Assembly (NCBI RefSeq): GCF_000717055.1
Contig: NZ_JNXI01000037.1
Location: forward strand, 62,001 to 126,000
Length of the DNA stretch: 64,000 nucleotides
Direction: 5' to 3'
Origin: Streptomyces iakyrus
GTDB lineage: Bacteria; Actinomycetota; Actinomycetes; Streptomycetales; Streptomycetaceae
In this document: piece after piece, positions 25,443 to 35,738 of the stretch
How positions within the stretch are numbered: position 1 is the stretch's first letter
Layout of the letters: every line of letters starts with the position of its first letter
Made by a program: the position numbers and the translations under genes
Notes under the pieces: generated by a model
Told to the model about the DNA's origin: nothing
Seen by the model: the letters and a program-made list of their open reading frames with translations, nothing else
Database searches by the model: none

Positions 25443-25506
25443 GCTCGCCCGCTCGCCCGCTCGCCCGCTCGCCCGCTCGCCCGCTCGCCCGCTCGCCCGC
25501 TCGCCC
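25443..25506. repeat. 8-bp tandem repeat, eight copies
   Basis: GCTCGCCC is repeated eight times without interruption or mismatch. There are no spacers and no ORF that needs it. A simple-sequence tract likely to vary in copy number by slippage. Confidence 0.95.
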
Positions 25507-25566
25507 GTAGGCCGGGGTGGGTGGGGTCGGCCGGAGCCGCTCTCGGGTCGGCCGAGGGCAGACGCA

Positions 25567-25594
25567 GGGGCGCCCGGCATCGGCCGGGCGCCCC
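25567..25594. terminator. Terminator of the relic pepN copy
   Basis: A 12-bp perfect stem (25567-25578 with 25583-25594) around ATCG. It is the counterpart of the functional pepN terminator at 25796-25821 and may back it up. Confidence 0.7.
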
Positions 25595-25614
25595 AGCCGC
25601 TGGTGCGTGGCCGG

Positions 25615-25659
25615 CTATTCTCCGGCCGCCGCGTCCGCCTGCTGCGCCCGCAGGGCCCG
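25615..25659 (-). pseudogene. Remnant of a pepN 3' end
   Basis: On the minus strand this reads RALRAQQADAAAGE followed by TAG, one residue different from the real pepN C-terminus (RALRAQRADAAAGE, TAA). Upstream similarity stops after about 14 codons. It suggests that a tandem pepN copy was once present and largely deleted. Confidence 0.7.
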
Positions 25660-25795
25660 CTTGCCCGCTTGGGAGGGGGACCGGAGCGACCGGAACGACC
25701 GCGGCGGTCAGCGCGGGAGCCGCGGCGGAGACCGTGGGGGCTTCCGCCGCGACAACGACCGAAGCGGCAACCCGGGTGGGCCGAGGGCAGGCGAA

Positions 25796-25821
25796 GGGCG
25801 CCCGGCATGAGCCGGGCGCCC
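25796..25821. terminator. pepN terminator
   Basis: GGGCGCCCGGC (25796-25806) and GCCGGGCGCCC (25811-25821) form an 11-bp perfect stem with an ATGA loop, 22 nt after the pepN stop. Confidence 0.9.
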
Positions 25822-25842
25822 CGATCGCTGGTGCTGGGCCGG

Positions 25843-28422
25843 TTACTCCCCGGCCGCCGCGTCCGCCCGCTGCGCCCGCAGGGCACGCTCGACGCCCGCG
25901 CGGGACTCCGAGACCAGCCGGCGCAGGGCCGCGTTCGGCTCGGCCGAGGCCAGCCAGGCGTCCGTCTTGTCCAGGGTCTCCTGGGAGACCTGGACCGTCG
26001 GGTAGAGGCCGACGGCGATCTGCTGGGCCATCTCGTGGGAGCGCGACTCCCAGATGTCCTTGACCACCTCGAAGTACCGGTCCGCGTACGGGGCGAGCAC
26101 CTCGCGCTGGTCGGTCTGGACGAAGCCCCCGATGACCGCCTCCTGCACGGCGTTCGGCAGCTTGTCGGAGTCCACGACCGACGCCCACGCCTCCGCCTTG
26201 GCCTCCTCGGTGGGACGGGCCGCCCGGGCCGTGGCCGCGTGCCGCTCACCGGCGGCCGTGCGGTCGCGCTCGTACTCGCCCGCGATCTCCGCCTCGTCGA
26301 ACCGGCCGACCGCGGCGAGCCGCTGCACGAACGCCCACCGCAGCTCCGTGTCGACGACCAGGCCGTCCACGGTCTGCGAGCCGTCCAGCAGCGCGTCCAG
26401 CACATCCAGCTGCTCGGGCGTGCGGGCCGTCGCCGCGAACGCGCGCGCCCACGCCAGCTGGTGGTCGCTGCCCGGCGCCGCCGCCCGCAGGTGCGCCAGC
26501 GTCGCGTCGGTCCAGCGGGCCAGCAGCGCCTCGCGGGCGGCCGGGTCGGCGTACAGGTCGATCGCCAGCTTCACCTGGCGCTGGAGCGACTGCACCACGC
26601 CGATGTCCGACTCCTTGCCGATGCCGGACAGCACCAGGGACAGGTAGTCGCGGGCCGCGAGCTGCGCGTCACGCGTCATGTCCCAGGCCGACGCCCAGCA
26701 CAGGGCGCGCGGCAGGGACGACTCGAAGTCGCCCAGGTGCTCCGTGACGAAGGCCAGCGACTGCTCGTCCAGGCGGACCTTCGCGTACGACAGGTCGTCG
26801 TCGTTGAGCAGGATCACGGCCGGGCGGCGCCTTCCCACCAGCTGCGGTACGGCCGTCAGCTCGCCGTCCACGTCCAGCTCGATGCGCTCGTCGCGGACCA
26901 GCTTGCCGCTGTCGTCGTCCAGCTCGTACAGCCCGACGGCGATCCGGTGCGGCCGCAGCGTCGGCTCGCCCTTGGCGCCGGCGGGCAGGGCCGGGGCCTC
27001 CTGGCGGATCGAGAAGGAGGTGACGACGCCGTTCCCGTCCGTCTCGATCTCGGGACGCAGGACGTTGATGCCCGCCGTCTCCAGCCACGCCTTCGACCAG
27101 GCCTTCAGATCACGGCCGGAGGTCGTCTCCAGAGCGCCCAGCAGATCGGACAGGCGCGTGTTGCCGTAGGCGTGCGCCTTGAAGTACGCCTGCACGCCGC
27201 GGAAGAACTCGTCCTCGCCGACGTACGCGACGAGCTGCTTCAGGACAGAAGCCCCCTTCGCGTACGTGATGCCGTCGAAGTTGACGAGCACGTCGTCCAG
27301 GTCGTTGATCTCGGCCATGATCGGGTGCGTCGACGGCAGCTGGTCCTGCCGGTACGCCCACGTCTTCATGGAGTTGGCGAACGTCGTCCAGGAGTGCGGC
27401 CAGCGCGACGCGGGGTGCGCAGCCTGGCAGGCGATCGAGGTGTACGTGGCGAACGACTCGTTCAGCCACAGGTCGTTCCACCACTCCATCGTCACGAGGT
27501 CGCCGAACCACATGTGGGCCAGCTCGTGCAGGATGGTCTCCGCGCGCGTCTCGTACGCCGCGTCCGTCACCTTCGAGCGGAACACGTACTGGTCGCGGAT
27601 GGTCACCGCGCCCGCGTTCTCCATCGCGCCCGCGTTGAACTCCGGCACGAACAGCTGGTCGTACTTCGTGAACGGGTACGCGTAGTCGAACTTCTCCTGG
27701 AACCACTCGAAGCCCTGCCGGGTCACCTCGAAGATCGCGTCCGAGTCGAGGTACTCGGCGAGCGAGGGACGGCAGTAGATGCCGAGCGGGACGGACTGGC
27801 CGTCCTTCTCGTACACGCTGTGCACGGAATGGTACGGGCCGACGATCAGCGCCGTGATGTACGTCGAGATGCGCGGCGTCGGCTCGAACTCCCAGACGTT
27901 GTCCTGCGGTTCGGGCGTCGGCGAGTTGGAGATGACCGTCCAGCCCTCGGGCGCCTTCACCGTGAACTGGAAGGTCGCCTTGAGGTCCGGCTGCTCGAAG
28001 CTCGCGAACACCCGGCGGGCGTCCGGCACCTCGAACTGGGTGTAGAGGTACGCCTGGTCGTCGACCGGGTCGACGAACCGGTGCAGGCCCTCACCCGTGT
28101 TGGTGTACGCGCAGTCGGCGACGACCCGGAGGATGTTGCGGCCCTGGAGCAGACCGGGCAGGGCGATCCGCGAGTCCGCGAAGACCTCGGCCGGGTCGAG
28201 GGAGTCCCCGTTCAGGGTCACCTCGTGCACGGCCGGCGCCACCAGGTCGATGAACGACTCCGCGCCGTTCTCGGCCGTCACGTCGAAGCGCACCGTGGTC
28301 ACGGACCGGTAGGTGCCGCCCTCCTGCGCGCCGGAGAGATCGAGCTCGATCCCGTACGACTCAACGGCGAGCAGCTGCGCCCGCTGCTGCGCCTCTTCGC
28401 GGGTCAGGTTTGTGCCAGGCAC
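25843..28422 (-). CDS. pepN: Aminopeptidase N (M1 zinc metallopeptidase), copy 1
   Basis: An 859-residue cytoplasmic exopeptidase that removes N-terminal residues from peptides. The substrate motif GAMEN is at 265-269, and the zinc site HELAH (299-303) has its third ligand Glu322 in NESFA. The catalytic M1 domain spans ~1-450, followed by the ERAP1-like C-terminal helical domain. GTG 28422 has GAGGAG 8 nt upstream. It is monocistronic, ends at a strong terminator and has a truncated 3' copy downstream. A paralogue of equal length lies at 40662-43241. Confidence 0.96.
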   Translation of the reverse strand: MPGTNLTREEAQQRAQLLAVESYGIELDLSGAQEGGTYRSVTTVRFDVTAENGAESFIDLVAPAVHEVTLNGDSLDPAEVFADSRIALPGLLQGRNILRVVADCAYTNTGEGLHRFVDPVDDQAYLYTQFEVPDARRVFASFEQPDLKATFQFTVKAPEGWTVISNSPTPEPQDNVWEFEPTPRISTYITALIVGPYHSVHSVYEKDGQSVPLGIYCRPSLAEYLDSDAIFEVTRQGFEWFQEKFDYAYPFTKYDQLFVPEFNAGAMENAGAVTIRDQYVFRSKVTDAAYETRAETILHELAHMWFGDLVTMEWWNDLWLNESFATYTSIACQAAHPASRWPHSWTTFANSMKTWAYRQDQLPSTHPIMAEINDLDDVLVNFDGITYAKGASVLKQLVAYVGEDEFFRGVQAYFKAHAYGNTRLSDLLGALETTSGRDLKAWSKAWLETAGINVLRPEIETDGNGVVTSFSIRQEAPALPAGAKGEPTLRPHRIAVGLYELDDDSGKLVRDERIELDVDGELTAVPQLVGRRRPAVILLNDDDLSYAKVRLDEQSLAFVTEHLGDFESSLPRALCWASAWDMTRDAQLAARDYLSLVLSGIGKESDIGVVQSLQRQVKLAIDLYADPAAREALLARWTDATLAHLRAAAPGSDHQLAWARAFAATARTPEQLDVLDALLDGSQTVDGLVVDTELRWAFVQRLAAVGRFDEAEIAGEYERDRTAAGERHAATARAARPTEEAKAEAWASVVDSDKLPNAVQEAVIGGFVQTDQREVLAPYADRYFEVVKDIWESRSHEMAQQIAVGLYPTVQVSQETLDKTDAWLASAEPNAALRRLVSESRAGVERALRAQRADAAAGE

Positions 28423-28593
28423 GCGGTCATCTCCTCGTTATGGGTGGGTTGCGCCATCTTTCCACGGAGGATCGGCGTCGTGCGACGACCCGGGCGAGTC
28501 CTAGGGATACCCCTCGGGCAGGGGCCTTCCGGGGCGAGCGCGACGTCCGGATTCCGCCGGTGAGCGCGGATCGCGCGAGTGAGCCTGGTGACC

Positions 28594-30460
<1,867 letters not shown>

Positions 30461-31351
30461 GTGCTGCTGCGCGGGAGGGCCCGGCGCGCCCGGGAGGCGC
30501 ACACCGCGACCGGCGACGGTCCGCGGGACGCGGCCGATCCGCTGGGCGGGGCCGATATGTCGAGCGCGGCTGGTCGGTCGGGCGGGGCCGGTACGTCGAG
30601 CGCGGCTGGTCGGTCGGGCGGGGTCGGTCCGGCGGGCGAGGCGGGTCCGCTGGGCGGGGCCGGTCGGTCGGGCGGGTCCGGTACGTCTAGCGAGGCCGGT
30701 CCGGCGGGCGAGGCCGGCTGGCCTGGCGGTGCCGGTGGGCCGGGCGGGGCCGGTACGTCGAGCGCGGCCGGTGCCGGTCCGTTGGGCGGGGCCGGTCGGT
30801 CGGGCGAGGCCGGTTCGCTGGGCGAGGCCGGTGCGGCGGGCGCGGCTGATCCGCTGGGTGAGGCCGATCCGCTGGACGTGGCGCAGGAGCGCCGGGTGCG
30901 GGCGGTGCTCGCGCTCGGCGGGGTGCCGCAGGCGGACCTGCCGGACGGGGTGCAGCAGGTCCGCCTGCGGCTGCTGGAGCGGGCCGCGAGCGGCCGGGAG
31001 GCACCGCGGGACGTCTCGGCGTGGGCGGCGGTCGTCGCCTCCAACCTCGCCATGGACTGGCACCGGGCCAAGCGCCGCCAGGAACGGCTCGGGGAGCGGC
31101 TGGCCGCCCTGCGCCAGCCGGCGGAGCACCCCTCCGGCGAGGACAGCAGCGTGCTGTCCGTCGCCGTCGCCCAGGGCCTGGACGAGCTGCCCGACGCCCA
31201 GCGGCAGGTCGTCGTCCTGCGCTTCTACGCCGACCTGCCGGTCCGGTCCATCGCCGAGCAGCTGGGCGTCCCGGAGGGCACGGTCAAGAGCCGGCTGCAC
31301 ACGGCGGTACGGGCTCTGCGCGCCCGCCTGCACGAGGACGAGGTGGTGTGA
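30461..31351 (+). CDS. Sigma-70 family RNA polymerase sigma factor with hexapeptide-repeat N-terminus
   Basis: A 296-residue protein. GTG 30461 has GAGGGGGG 6 nt upstream. Residues ~27-136 consist of 18 hexapeptides of the form xxGxAG plus one AG dipeptide. The sigma core starts at about residue 143 (ERRVRAVLALGGVPQADLPDGVQQVRLRLLERA). DVSAWAAVVASNLAMDWHRAKRR follows for region 2, and LPVRSIAEQLGVPEGTVKSRLHTAVRALRARL for region 4 with its helix-turn-helix. It is followed 1 nt later by a membrane protein that is probably its regulator. The repeat block has no role I know of and is likely to vary in length between strains. Confidence 0.88.
   Translation: MLLRGRARRAREAHTATGDGPRDAADPLGGADMSSAAGRSGGAGTSSAAGRSGGVGPAGEAGPLGGAGRSGGSGTSSEAGPAGEAGWPGGAGGPGGAGTSSAAGAGPLGGAGRSGEAGSLGEAGAAGAADPLGEADPLDVAQERRVRAVLALGGVPQADLPDGVQQVRLRLLERAASGREAPRDVSAWAAVVASNLAMDWHRAKRRQERLGERLAALRQPAEHPSGEDSSVLSVAVAQGLDELPDAQRQVVVLRFYADLPVRSIAEQLGVPEGTVKSRLHTAVRALRARLHEDEVV
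30539..30868 (+). repeat. 18-bp minisatellite inside the sigma-factor gene
   Basis: 330 bp made of eighteen 18-bp units and one 6-bp unit (GCCGGT). Each unit encodes a hexapeptide such as RSGGAG, TSSAAG, PAGEAG or PLGGAG. Several unit types recur in blocks (MSSAAG-RSGGAG-TSSAAG-RSGGVG), consistent with unequal crossing-over or slippage. The reading frame is preserved throughout. Confidence 0.95.
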
Positions 31352-31352
31352 C

Positions 31353-32141
31353 GTGACCGCCGAGCATGGCAAGGACGGGCACAGCGAGGTCGCGCTCATG
31401 GCGGTGATCACCGGTGAGGCGCCACCGGACGATGCCCTCGCGGACGACGCCTTCCAGGCGGAGTACCGGTCCGCGGCCGCCGACGTGGCGTTGCTGCGCG
31501 AGCAGCTGGGCCTCATCGGACAGGCACTCGCCGGGCCCGAACGGGTCCTTGAAGAGACCCCTGAGCAGCACTCCGAGCCCGGACCGGCGGCAGGAGGCGG
31601 CGCCTCCGTGACCTCCCTGTCCGCGCGCCGCGACCGGCGCAAGCCCTGGGACCTGGCCCTGAAGGGCCTCGTCGCGGCCGTCGGTGCCGGTTTCGTGATC
31701 GGCATGGGCTGGCTCGTCGTCCAGAGCGGCGGCACGGACACCGGGAGCGATCAGGGCGCGTCGTCCGCCGCCGACGGTTCCGCCGGCCGGGAGCACGCCC
31801 AAGAGGACGCCAAGCTCAGCCACGCCGGGTATCTCGCCTGCGCCCGGATCGTCGCCGAGGGCATCGTCACCGAGGTCGAGGCCGTTCCCGGCACGGGCCA
31901 GGACCGGATCACCCTGGACGTGACGCGCTACTACAAGCCCGACAAGGGCCGGGCGCGGATCACCTTCCCCCTGGAGACCGGCGCCGTCCCCTCGCTCCGG
32001 TCCGGTGAACACATGCTCGTCGGCATCTCCGGCGATCAGGCCCACCCGGACACGTGGGCGACCGGGGAGAAGGAGATCGCCCGCGAACGGGCGTGGATCA
32101 CCGACGCGCTGCCCGCCTCGCGCACCCTCCCGTGCCCGTGA
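31353..32141 (+). CDS. Single-pass membrane protein, probable partner of the upstream sigma factor
   Basis: A 262-residue protein. The cytoplasmic N-terminal ~100 residues are acidic and helical (LMAVITGEAPPDDALADDAFQAEYR, DVALLREQLGLIGQAL). One TM follows (~105-123, GLVAAVGAGFVIGMGWLVV), then a disordered Ser/Gly linker and an extracytoplasmic domain with two Cys (YLACARIVAEG and the C-terminal TLPCP). GTG 31353 starts one base after the sigma TGA, with GAGG upstream. There is no HxxxCxxC zinc motif, so if it is an anti-sigma factor it is not of the ZAS type. Role inferred from topology and coupling. Confidence 0.78.
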   Translation: MTAEHGKDGHSEVALMAVITGEAPPDDALADDAFQAEYRSAAADVALLREQLGLIGQALAGPERVLEETPEQHSEPGPAAGGGASVTSLSARRDRRKPWDLALKGLVAAVGAGFVIGMGWLVVQSGGTDTGSDQGASSAADGSAGREHAQEDAKLSHAGYLACARIVAEGIVTEVEAVPGTGQDRITLDVTRYYKPDKGRARITFPLETGAVPSLRSGEHMLVGISGDQAHPDTWATGEKEIARERAWITDALPASRTLPCP

Positions 32142-32154
32142 GGAACAGCAAGAA

Positions 32155-32182
32155 GGGCGGGCGCCCAAACGGACGCCCGCCC
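32155..32182. terminator. Bidirectional terminator
   Basis: GGGCGGGCG (32155-32163) pairs with CGCCCGCCC (32174-32182) between the convergent sigma-partner and subtilase genes. Confidence 0.85.
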
Positions 32183-32201
32183 CACAGCTGCCGCGATACC
32201 G

Positions 32202-35200
32202 CTACGGCAGAACCTTCTCGATCTTCACGCTGCCCAGGCCCGCGACCGTGCCGCGCGCGTTGACCAGCTGGACCTGGCCGAAGAACTCACGCCCCTCGGG
32301 AGCGGCGGCCGCGGCGGTGACGCTGCCCGAGACCGTCGCGGAGTCGCCCGTGCCGAGCTTCACCGGCGCCGACCCCTCGACGCTGACGCTGCCGAGGGAG
32401 GGGGAGAAGAACACGTCCTGGTAGTCGTACTCCGTGGTGCCGGCCGGCACCGAGTAGCCGACGACCTCGATCGAGTACTTCCCGGCGGCCGGGGAGGGGA
32501 TCGAGACCGACTCCTCCGAGTCGCCGTCGGCGGAGCTGCCGACCTGCGCGCCCGACGCGTCGTACACGGCGAGGTCCAGGTCCGCGGCGTTGTCCGAAAC
32601 CTTGCCGATGGCGACGTCCAGCGACTTCGCGCCCGCGGGCACCTCGACCGTCGTGGTCTGCGTCTCACCCTGCTTGATCGAGGGGCGGGTCGCCTTGGCC
32701 GAGCCCAGCGGGCCGCCCACCAGCTTGCCGTCGAGCGCGGCGAAGCCGTTCGTCACCTTCCAGGAGGCGGCGGCCGGGGTGCCGACCTTCGCCTCGGGCA
32801 CGGTCACGGTCTCCGGGTCGAAGGCCGCGCCGAGGACGGCGACGTCCAGCTTGTACGGGTTGTCGAGCAGCGGCGACGTACGGCGCGACTCGACCTCGAT
32901 CTCCCACACGCCCGGCTGCGGGTCCGCGTACGACCGCAGGTCGGGGCGGCAGGTGTTGGCCGGGTTGGAGTAGTTCGGGTAGCAGTTGATCGTCGACGTC
33001 GGGTCGGACGGGACGCCGTACGGGTGGATGGAGATGAACCGGGTCTGGCTCTTGTCCTTCAGCCCGCTCATCGCGACCTCAAGGGTCTTGGCGCCCTCCG
33101 GGAGGGTGACGAAGTAGTGGTGCGAGCTGTTGCGCTGCACCGAGTCCTTCGCGGAGAAGGTGTACTTCAGCGGCGCCGCGACGACCACGGTGTTCAGGAC
33201 CTGGCGGTCGATGCCCTCGGTCTTCGGGTCGTCGACCTCGAGGATCGCGCTCTTGATGCCCGCGGACTTCGGCGCGGCCTGGACCTTGACGGTCACCGGC
33301 TTGTTCAGCGGCAGCTTCACCTCGTCGGAGCCGACGATGCGGAACGTGCCGCCCGCGTTGTTCTCGAAGTGCAGCTCGTGCCGGATCGCCTTGTCGGCGC
33401 CGGACGTACGGGTGATGGTGATCTCGTACGTCTTCTTCTGGCCGGCCTTCAGGCCGCCCTCACGGTCGTACAGGCCCGTGCCGAAGCCCGGGGTCTTCAG
33501 GAACTGGTCGATCGCGGTGTCGACCGGCGCCTTGACCGCGTAGGAGTGCGAGGTGGCGTCGTCGCGAATGGCGTCCCAGGCGTCCTCGATGTTCATGAGG
33601 CCCGCGCCCTCCTCGTACGCCTGCACACCCTTGATGTGGTCGGCGGTGGAGGTGAGGGCCGTGCGCAGGGTCGCCGGCGTGAGGTCGATCTTCTTCTGCT
33701 TGGCGGCCGAGATCAGCAGCGCCGAGGCACCCGCGGCCTGCGGGGAGGCCATCGAGGTGCCCTGGAGCATGCCGTAGCCGGCCGGCAGGGAGTAGCCCGC
33801 CTCGGCGACCGGCTGGCCCGGCATCCAGGTCTGGATGGTGTTGATCGCCGCACCGGGGGCGACCAGGGTCGGCGTGAAGCCGCCGTCCTCACGCGGGCCG
33901 CGCGAGGAGAACGGCATCATCGCGTACTTCTTCTCCACGACCGAGCCGTAGTTGGCGGCCCAGGTCTCCTTGGAGACGGACGCGCCGACCGAGATGACCT
34001 TCTCGGCCAGGGCCGGGTCGCCGATGGTGTTGGCGCCGGGGCCGGAGTTGCCCGCGGAGATCACCAGCTGGACGCCGTAGGTGTCGATGAGCCGCGTGTA
34101 CAGCTCGGCGCGCGCGTTGTTGCCGTCGTTCAGCGCCGGCAGGCCGCCGATGGACATGTTGACGATGTCGACACCGCGCTTGGTGACGAGGTCGATCATG
34201 CCCTCGGTGAGCGCCACGTTGGTGCAGCCGCCGGACCAGGTGCAGGCGCGCGAGGAGACCAGCTTGGCGCCCGGAGCGGCACCGTCCATCTTCCCGCCGA
34301 ACAGGCCGTTGGCGGCGGTGATGCCGGCGACGTGCGTGCCGTGCTCGGACTCGATGACACCGATGTTGACGAAGTCGGACTTCTTGCCGACCCAGGTGCC
34401 GCCCAGCGGGTCCATCGGGACGTCCTTGCGGATCTCCACGACGAACGGCTGCCGCTCGGCGACGTCGGTGGCCGGGTTGTCGGTGCCGAAGTACCCGACC
34501 TGGTGGCCGTCCTTGTACGGCTTCATCGGGGCGTCGTCGCCGAAGTCGTTGTTGTTGTTCAGGTCGACCCGGACCGTGCCGGCCTTGGCGTCGTACAGCA
34601 CGCCCCAGGCGTCGGTGGTGTCGCCGTCCCGGTTGGCGTCGCCCGCCGCGTCGCCGCCGGTGGTGTACGACTCCTTGAACAGGCTGACGGCGTACGAGCC
34701 CGCCGGCGCCTTGTACGACTGGCCCTGGTAGGTGAAGGCCGGGCCGGACACGGCCGAGACCATCGGGCGCCAGGTGTTGTCGTTGTCGATGATCGGGTCG
34801 GTCGCCGTCACCCAGTCGACGATCTTCCGCTCACCGGTCGTCGTCTTCTGCAGCGCCGGGTGGCCGAGGTCCACGCCGGAGTCCAGGATGCCGATGGTGA
34901 CGCCGCGGCCGTCGGCCTTCGGGTGGTCCTCGACGAAGTCGACCGCGCCCGTCTCGAAGGACGGGTTGTACGGGTTCTCGGCCGGGGTCTTCTTCCCCGG
35001 CGCCGGGTACGTCCCCTGCGCGGCCTTGGCGCCCTTGGCGGTGTCCGCGCTCGGTGCCGGGTCGTCCAGCGGGATCTCCTCGCGCAGGTCGATGCCGTGC
35101 ACGGAGGACAGCTTGGCGGCGGCGGCGATCGCCGAGTCGGCCTTGGCCGTCGGGACGGTGGCGCGGACGTAGCCGAGCCTGTCGTCGGCCCGGCCGACCG

Positions 35201-35513
35201 AGCCGCCCTTGACCGCGTCCAGCTGCCCGGCGACCTGCTCGGTCTTCCCGGGCGCGGTGGCGATCATCATCGTGACGGTCTTGTCGCCGTCGGCCTTGGC
35301 CTCCGCGAGCAGGTCCGCGTCGTCCGAACCGAGCTTGGCGTGCGCGGACTTGACGCTCGGCTCGGCCGGGGCGTCAGCGCCCGGGCCGTCGGCGGAGAAC
35401 GCCAGGGGGATGGGCCCGGCCGCGGAGAGCGCGGCGACGAGACCGGCGGCCACGGCGATGCGTGCCACACGTCTCGGGCCCGATATCTGATCGCGCGGGG
35501 TGGGAGGGGTCAT
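32202..35513 (-). CDS. Secreted subtilisin-like serine protease (S8)
   Basis: An 1103-residue exported protease. A signal peptide (~1-42, RRVARIAVAAGLVAALSAAG...LAFSADG) leads into an inhibitor-I9-like propeptide (~50-145). The S8 catalytic domain carries the triad Asp211 (GILDSGVD), His391 (SEHGTHVAG) and Ser587 (GTSMASP). The long D-to-H distance includes an insert with calcium-like Asp/Asn loops (LNNNNDFGDDAP). After ~680 come Fn3/jelly-roll-like beta domains that may bind substrate. The ATG at 35513 has AAGG 7 nt upstream; one at 35519 is too close to that site. It is divergent from the Nudix gene. Likely role: extracellular protein degradation during development. Confidence 0.94.
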   Translation of the reverse strand: MTPPTPRDQISGPRRVARIAVAAGLVAALSAAGPIPLAFSADGPGADAPAEPSVKSAHAKLGSDDADLLAEAKADGDKTVTMMIATAPGKTEQVAGQLDAVKGGSVGRADDRLGYVRATVPTAKADSAIAAAAKLSSVHGIDLREEIPLDDPAPSADTAKGAKAAQGTYPAPGKKTPAENPYNPSFETGAVDFVEDHPKADGRGVTIGILDSGVDLGHPALQKTTTGERKIVDWVTATDPIIDNDNTWRPMVSAVSGPAFTYQGQSYKAPAGSYAVSLFKESYTTGGDAAGDANRDGDTTDAWGVLYDAKAGTVRVDLNNNNDFGDDAPMKPYKDGHQVGYFGTDNPATDVAERQPFVVEIRKDVPMDPLGGTWVGKKSDFVNIGVIESEHGTHVAGITAANGLFGGKMDGAAPGAKLVSSRACTWSGGCTNVALTEGMIDLVTKRGVDIVNMSIGGLPALNDGNNARAELYTRLIDTYGVQLVISAGNSGPGANTIGDPALAEKVISVGASVSKETWAANYGSVVEKKYAMMPFSSRGPREDGGFTPTLVAPGAAINTIQTWMPGQPVAEAGYSLPAGYGMLQGTSMASPQAAGASALLISAAKQKKIDLTPATLRTALTSTADHIKGVQAYEEGAGLMNIEDAWDAIRDDATSHSYAVKAPVDTAIDQFLKTPGFGTGLYDREGGLKAGQKKTYEITITRTSGADKAIRHELHFENNAGGTFRIVGSDEVKLPLNKPVTVKVQAAPKSAGIKSAILEVDDPKTEGIDRQVLNTVVVAAPLKYTFSAKDSVQRNSSHHYFVTLPEGAKTLEVAMSGLKDKSQTRFISIHPYGVPSDPTSTINCYPNYSNPANTCRPDLRSYADPQPGVWEIEVESRRTSPLLDNPYKLDVAVLGAAFDPETVTVPEAKVGTPAAASWKVTNGFAALDGKLVGGPLGSAKATRPSIKQGETQTTTVEVPAGAKSLDVAIGKVSDNAADLDLAVYDASGAQVGSSADGDSEESVSIPSPAAGKYSIEVVGYSVPAGTTEYDYQDVFFSPSLGSVSVEGSAPVKLGTGDSATVSGSVTAAAAAPEGREFFGQVQLVNARGTVAGLGSVKIEKVLP

Positions 35514-35726
35514 CGGCATCCCTTGTAGGTAAAGGAACGAGCGGGAAGCGACCGGGGCCCGATCGGTCCTGGTCGCAGATGGTCCGAACGGCAAGCCCGG
35601 ACGATCGCACAGCCTTACGCAAGGTGAAGTCCTTTGGGGAGCGTTGACCGAAACGAGATGGATGTATGGGGAAAACCCGCGATGCGATTTGTGAGCATCA
35701 GTCCTGAAGGTGGCAAAGAAATCGGT

Positions 35727-35732
35727 TAACGT
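35727..35732 (+). promoter_or_regulatory. Candidate -10 element for a leaderless Nudix transcript
   Basis: TAACGT ends 6 nt before the GTG at 35739, and there is no clear ribosome-binding site. This is the same TAnnnT-N6-GTG arrangement seen at 23278. Confidence 0.4.
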
Positions 35733-35738
35733 CCCGGA

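Larger units (their letters stand above)
25189..25842. other. Gene-free repeat-rich region between eamA and pepN
   Basis: 654 bp with no supportable gene. In order it holds a copy of the EamA 3' end (25249-25315), an 8-bp tandem array (25443-25506), a copy of the pepN 3' end with its terminator (25550-25663), a low-complexity stretch (25664-25778), and the functional pepN terminator (25796-25821). It looks like a scar of duplication and recombination. Confidence 0.8.
25550..25893. repeat. Direct repeat of the pepN 3' end and terminator
   Basis: 25550-25663 resembles 25779-25893. Both contain GGCCGAGGGCAG, a GC-rich hairpin around an ATGA or ATCG loop, and the inverse of the last pepN codons. 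The spacing is ~229 bp. The second copy belongs to the functional pepN. Confidence 0.8.

Noticed and set aside
25443..25506. CRISPR or direct-repeat origin
   Set aside because: A simple 8-bp tandem without spacers, DnaA boxes or an AT-rich segment.
25517..25810. Plus-strand frame with an Arg/Gly/Asp-rich end resembling an RGG tail
   Set aside because: Weak start, no fold, and its 3' end lies in the pepN terminator. The composition is expected from the low-complexity DNA there, though a relic of a helicase tail cannot be excluded.
25843..28422. Long plus-strand open frame antisense to pepN
   Set aside because: It mirrors pepN codons, has no ribosome site or domain, and a similar shadow frame exists opposite the second pepN.
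30539..30868. CRISPR array
   Set aside because: The units are contiguous 18-bp coding repeats with no spacers and no cas genes nearby.
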